8,025 nucleotides of DNA from Lachnospiraceae bacterium (GTDB lineage: Bacteria; Bacillota; Clostridia; Lachnospirales; Lachnospiraceae), in the NCBI GenBank assembly GCA_017444545.1, contig JAFSWJ010000278.1, positions 1 to 8,025 on the forward strand, written 5' to 3'. Under the pieces are notes generated by a model. The model had not been told where the DNA came from, did not search any database, and worked only from the letters and a program-made list of their open reading frames with translations. Both the position numbers and the translations under genes were made by a program. Position 1 is the first letter of the stretch. Each line of letters starts with the position of its first letter. Shown in pieces: positions 6,393-8,025 of this stretch.

Positions 6393-7250
6393 ATGTATCT
6401 TTGGGAGATCCCGAAAACCGAAAACATTATCATCAGTTTTTTTCTTTCGGGAAGAAAATTTAATTTCACGACATGCATCGAACCAAAGGAAAGAGAGGAG
6501 AAAGACGGGATCTACATACCTCCCATTGTGGTTGCCGGAACCACCCTGAATCTGGACAGCAGATGCGAAAACTTTGCGATCCATTATATGAACCAGGCGT
6601 CAGGGCGAACTCACATATGGAATAATGTGACTGTTTTGCATGAATTCGGCGAAAAGGAGCGGTATGCCATAGTTTCAACGGATGAAAGCGTCCCTGAAAA
6701 CAGGAGGGGCGCCGTCAGGATCCCCGTGGGTATACAGGCCGACTGCACCATCAGTCTCCTGAACGGGAAATACCCCTGCTACATCAACGACATTTCGGTG
6801 ACGGGAATAGGGGCAAATGTGGACGTGAAGCTTGCCGAAAAAAACCTGATGCACAGGCTGATCTATACCCATTTCACGGATGAGGTCCTCAAAAAGACCT
6901 TTTATATCAAAGGCAGGATCCTTCACGTGACCATTCAAAAGGACGGAGCGGCGCGCTGCGGCTGTGAGATACTGACGATAACACCATCCATAAATGAATA
7001 CATAAATCTGAAGCAGACCTACAGGCTGGCAAGGGCGACCCAGTTCAAGACGATGGAGACACCGGAGGCTGTAGCGGCAAAGCTTCTGATCGATGATGAA
7101 ACAAAGGAACCGGAAGAGGAAAAGGTAAACTACGTCTGGAATTCAAAATACGGCGGTATCTGTCCTGTCTGCGAGGAGGGAAAGCTTCGGTGGGATGATG
7201 ACGAGAAATGCTTCATCTGCGATATATGCGAATCCATGCTTGAAGGATAA
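6393..7250 (+). CDS. PilZ-domain (c-di-GMP) protein with C-terminal zinc ribbon
   Basis: The 285-residue protein has three parts. Residues 1-100 are a beta-rich N-terminal domain I do not recognise by sequence; its place before a PilZ domain recalls YcgR-like proteins. Residues about 103-215 form a PilZ domain: NRRGAVRIPV supplies the RxxxR motif (R105, R109, with R104) and INDISVTGIG supplies DxSxxG (D133, S135, G138), the residues that grip c-di-GMP. A charged linker (DDETKEPEEEK, 235-245) leads to a zinc ribbon with CPVC (257-260) and CFICDIC (C273, C276, C279). PilZ proteins of this type commonly adjust flagellar rotation or exopolysaccharide output, but the target here is not evident. 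The cysteine tail is unusual and suggests metal-dependent folding or a partner-binding module. It is transcribed alone, between a back-to-back promoter and a terminator. Confidence 0.82.
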   Translation: MYLWEIPKTENIIISFFLSGRKFNFTTCIEPKEREEKDGIYIPPIVVAGTTLNLDSRCENFAIHYMNQASGRTHIWNNVTVLHEFGEKERYAIVSTDESVPENRRGAVRIPVGIQADCTISLLNGKYPCYINDISVTGIGANVDVKLAEKNLMHRLIYTHFTDEVLKKTFYIKGRILHVTIQKDGAARCGCEILTITPSINEYINLKQTYRLARATQFKTMETPEAVAAKLLIDDETKEPEEEKVNYVWNSKYGGICPVCEEGKLRWDDDEKCFICDICESMLEG

Positions 7251-7257
7251 AATAATG

Positions 7258-7280
7258 AAAAAGCGGATCTTCCGCTTTTT
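7258..7280 (+). terminator. Intrinsic terminator after the pilZ gene
   Basis: AAAAAGCGGA (7258-7267) and TCCGCTTTTT (7271-7280) pair perfectly around a 3-base loop, with the T-run inside the right arm. It begins 7 bases after the TAA stop and ends 3 bases before the ohrR -35, so it separates the two transcription units. The A-run makes it plausible in both directions, but no minus-strand gene needs it. Confidence 0.9.
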
Positions 7281-7283
7281 CTG

Positions 7284-7312
7284 TTGACAAATTACATTGT
7301 GCAAAATATAAT
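7284..7312 (+). promoter_or_regulatory. Consensus sigma-A promoter of the ohrR-flavodoxin operon
   Basis: TTGACA (7284-7289) and TATAAT (7307-7312) are both perfect and 17 bases apart. Start is predicted near 7319, leaving a leader of about 31 bases. So strong a promoter in front of a repressor gene is consistent with tight self-repression. Confidence 0.85.
7287..7300. promoter_or_regulatory. Candidate OhrR operator
   Basis: ACAAATTACATTGT is an imperfect palindrome (outer ACAA/TTGT arms, 5 of 7 pairs) that resembles the OhrR box core ACAATT/AATTGT. It occupies the -35 end and spacer of the promoter, where bound repressor would exclude polymerase. A second TTGT-N15-ACAA pair spans 7297-7319 over the -10. 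Confidence 0.5.
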
Positions 7313-7349
7313 ATTACAAAACACAACTATCTGAGGAAGAGGTGACGGA

Positions 7350-7784
7350 ATGGCACAGAAATATGAGCAGTTATTATTGAAAAATCAGTTATGTTTTCCT
7401 ATGTATGCCTGCGGCAGAAAGATCGTGGGGAGCTATACTCCCTATCTGAAACCGCTGGGACTGACATACACCCAGTATATCGTGATGATGGTACTTTGGG
7501 AAAAGGAAAGCGTGAGTGTGGGACAGCTGGGGGAGCTTCTGTATCTGGATGCGGGAACCCTGACCCCTCTTTTGAAAAGACTTGAAAAGGCGGGATATGT
7601 CAGAAGGCAGCGTTCAAAGGAGGATGAGAGGATAACCATCATCTCCATCACAGACGAGGGAGATGCTCTCAAGGAAAAATGCAGGGATATACCGGAAAAA
7701 ATGTCCGGCTGCAGATTGCCGCTTGATGAAAAGGAAGCAGCCGAGCTTTACAGACTTCTGTACAGGTTTCTGGAAAATTCATGA
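7350..7784 (+). CDS. ohrR: OhrR-like MarR-family organic-peroxide sensor and repressor
   Basis: This 144-residue winged-helix repressor matches the OhrR branch of the MarR family. The N-terminus reads LKNQLCFPMYACGRK, with the peroxide-sensing Cys at position 15 as in the Bacillus protein. Tyr29 and Tyr40 (in LGLTYTQY), which hold that Cys thiolate, are also conserved. The winged helix follows: GQLGELLYLDAGTLTPLLKR, then the wing RRQRSKEDERITIISIT. C121 lies 106 residues after C15, close to the 105-residue spacing of the two redox cysteines in two-Cys OhrR proteins (C22 and C127 in Xanthomonas). This suggests disulfide-type sensing. C21 and C111 are additional. ATG 7350 has an AGGTGA site a few bases upstream. 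The strong promoter with an OhrR-type palindrome indicates autoregulation. No ohrA is in view; the flavodoxin-family gene follows after 37 bases. Confidence 0.85.
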   Translation: MAQKYEQLLLKNQLCFPMYACGRKIVGSYTPYLKPLGLTYTQYIVMMVLWEKESVSVGQLGELLYLDAGTLTPLLKRLEKAGYVRRQRSKEDERITIISITDEGDALKEKCRDIPEKMSGCRLPLDEKEAAELYRLLYRFLENS

Positions 7785-7809
7785 AATGATGTAAAAGCAT
7801 ACATATTAA

Positions 7810-7814
7810 GGAGG
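7810..7814 (+). promoter_or_regulatory. Ribosome binding site of the flavodoxin-family gene
   Basis: GGAGG, extended to AAGGAGG, seven bases before ATG 7822. The nearer in-frame ATG at 7816 is only one base away from it and is therefore not the likely start. Confidence 0.85.
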
Positions 7815-7821
7815 TATGAAC

Positions 7822-8025
7822 ATGACATATGCGGTGAGGTTTTATACAAAAACCGGCAACACAAAGAGACTGGCCGAGGCCATAGCCAAGGAGCTTGGAG
7901 TGGAGGCGCTTCCCATCAGCTCTCCCGTAGAGGAAAAAGTGGATATCCTTTTTCTCGGAAATTCATATTATGCATTTACCATCGATCCCGAGGTCAGAGC
8001 GTTTGTGAGATCCCTTGACAGCAAA
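7822..8025 (+). CDS. Flavodoxin-family protein, 3'-truncated by window edge
   Basis: Sixty-eight codons are visible and the frame is open to the end. The first beta strand leads straight into the FMN phosphate loop TKTGNTKRLAEAIA (residues 9-22), the hallmark of flavodoxins. The second strand VDILFLGNSYYAF (40-52) leads into the next FMN-contacting loop, followed by DPEVRAFV. It is therefore likely an FMN-binding electron carrier or small flavodoxin-like reductase in the cytoplasm. Whether it is a short flavodoxin or the start of a larger protein cannot be told. It follows ohrR by 37 bases with no terminator between, so it is probably part of the peroxide-responsive operon. Confidence 0.8.
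   Translation, partial: MTYAVRFYTKTGNTKRLAEAIAKELGVEALPISSPVEEKVDILFLGNSYYAFTIDPEVRAFVRSLDSK

Noticed and set aside
6221..6478. 86-residue N-terminal extension of the ABC binding protein
   Set aside because: The signal peptide with lipobox starts at ATG 6220 behind a strong GAGGAGG, and the extension would run across the promoter and the pilZ start.
7297..7319. TTGT-N15-ACAA as the main OhrR site
   Set aside because: Its long spacer does not fit the compact OhrR box; the palindrome at 7287-7300 fits better, so this is kept only as a possible secondary site.
1..8025. Mobile element, CRISPR array, toxin-antitoxin or phage-defence system
   Set aside because: No transposase, integrase, direct-repeat array, terminal inverted repeats or defence domains were seen; all genes are housekeeping, transport or regulatory types.

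Overview
The window looks like chromosomal DNA from a Gram-positive anaerobe of the Clostridia, most likely Lachnospiraceae-like. This is inferred from purine-rich AGGAGG ribosome binding sites, several non-ATG starts, flagellar and c-di-GMP genes, a stand-alone BioY, and a separate methenyl-THF cyclohydrolase beside an unusual FolD. No insertion sequence, phage gene, CRISPR array, tRNA or rRNA was seen, and coding density is very high: the longest gap without a gene is about 170 bases.

Layout. (1) Positions 3-1842, plus strand: the 3' part of a papain/C39-fold cysteine-peptidase-like protein, followed 7 bases later by a flagellin lysine-N-methylase (fliB). (2) Positions 1819-3347, minus strand: a two-gene one-carbon operon, fchA then folD. 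The FolD lacks the lysine and glutamine needed for cyclohydrolase activity, and FchA is positioned to supply that step. (3) Positions 3316-4014: bioY, a biotin ECF-transporter S-component, reads rightward from a good sigma-A promoter. Its -35 box lies in one arm of a 9-14-9 inverted repeat that looks like a BirA operator, and this repeat also covers the 5' end of fchA. (4) Positions 4009-6220, minus strand: a three-gene polar amino-acid ABC importer (lipoprotein, permease, ATPase) with its own extended -10 promoter. (5) Positions 6393-7250, plus strand: a PilZ-domain (c-di-GMP) protein ending in a zinc ribbon, closed by a clear intrinsic terminator. (6) Positions 7284-8025, plus strand: a near-perfect promoter with an OhrR-type operator, an OhrR-like MarR peroxide sensor with C15, Y29, Y40 and a second candidate cysteine (C121), and the start of a flavodoxin-family gene that runs off the window.

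How the genes fit together. Two pairs meet tail to tail with overlapping stop codons (fliB/folD by 24 bases, bioY/ATPase by 6) and no visible terminator. fliB and the PilZ protein both point to flagellar motility and its control. fchA-folD with bioY is a cofactor and one-carbon cluster with overlapping divergent control regions. ohrR with the flavodoxin gene is a candidate redox-responsive operon. Most of the window is recognisable. The points most worth a second look are the split FolD/FchA pair, the BirA-like operator shared by bioY and fchA, the PilZ plus zinc-ribbon architecture, and the peptidase-like gene coupled to fliB.
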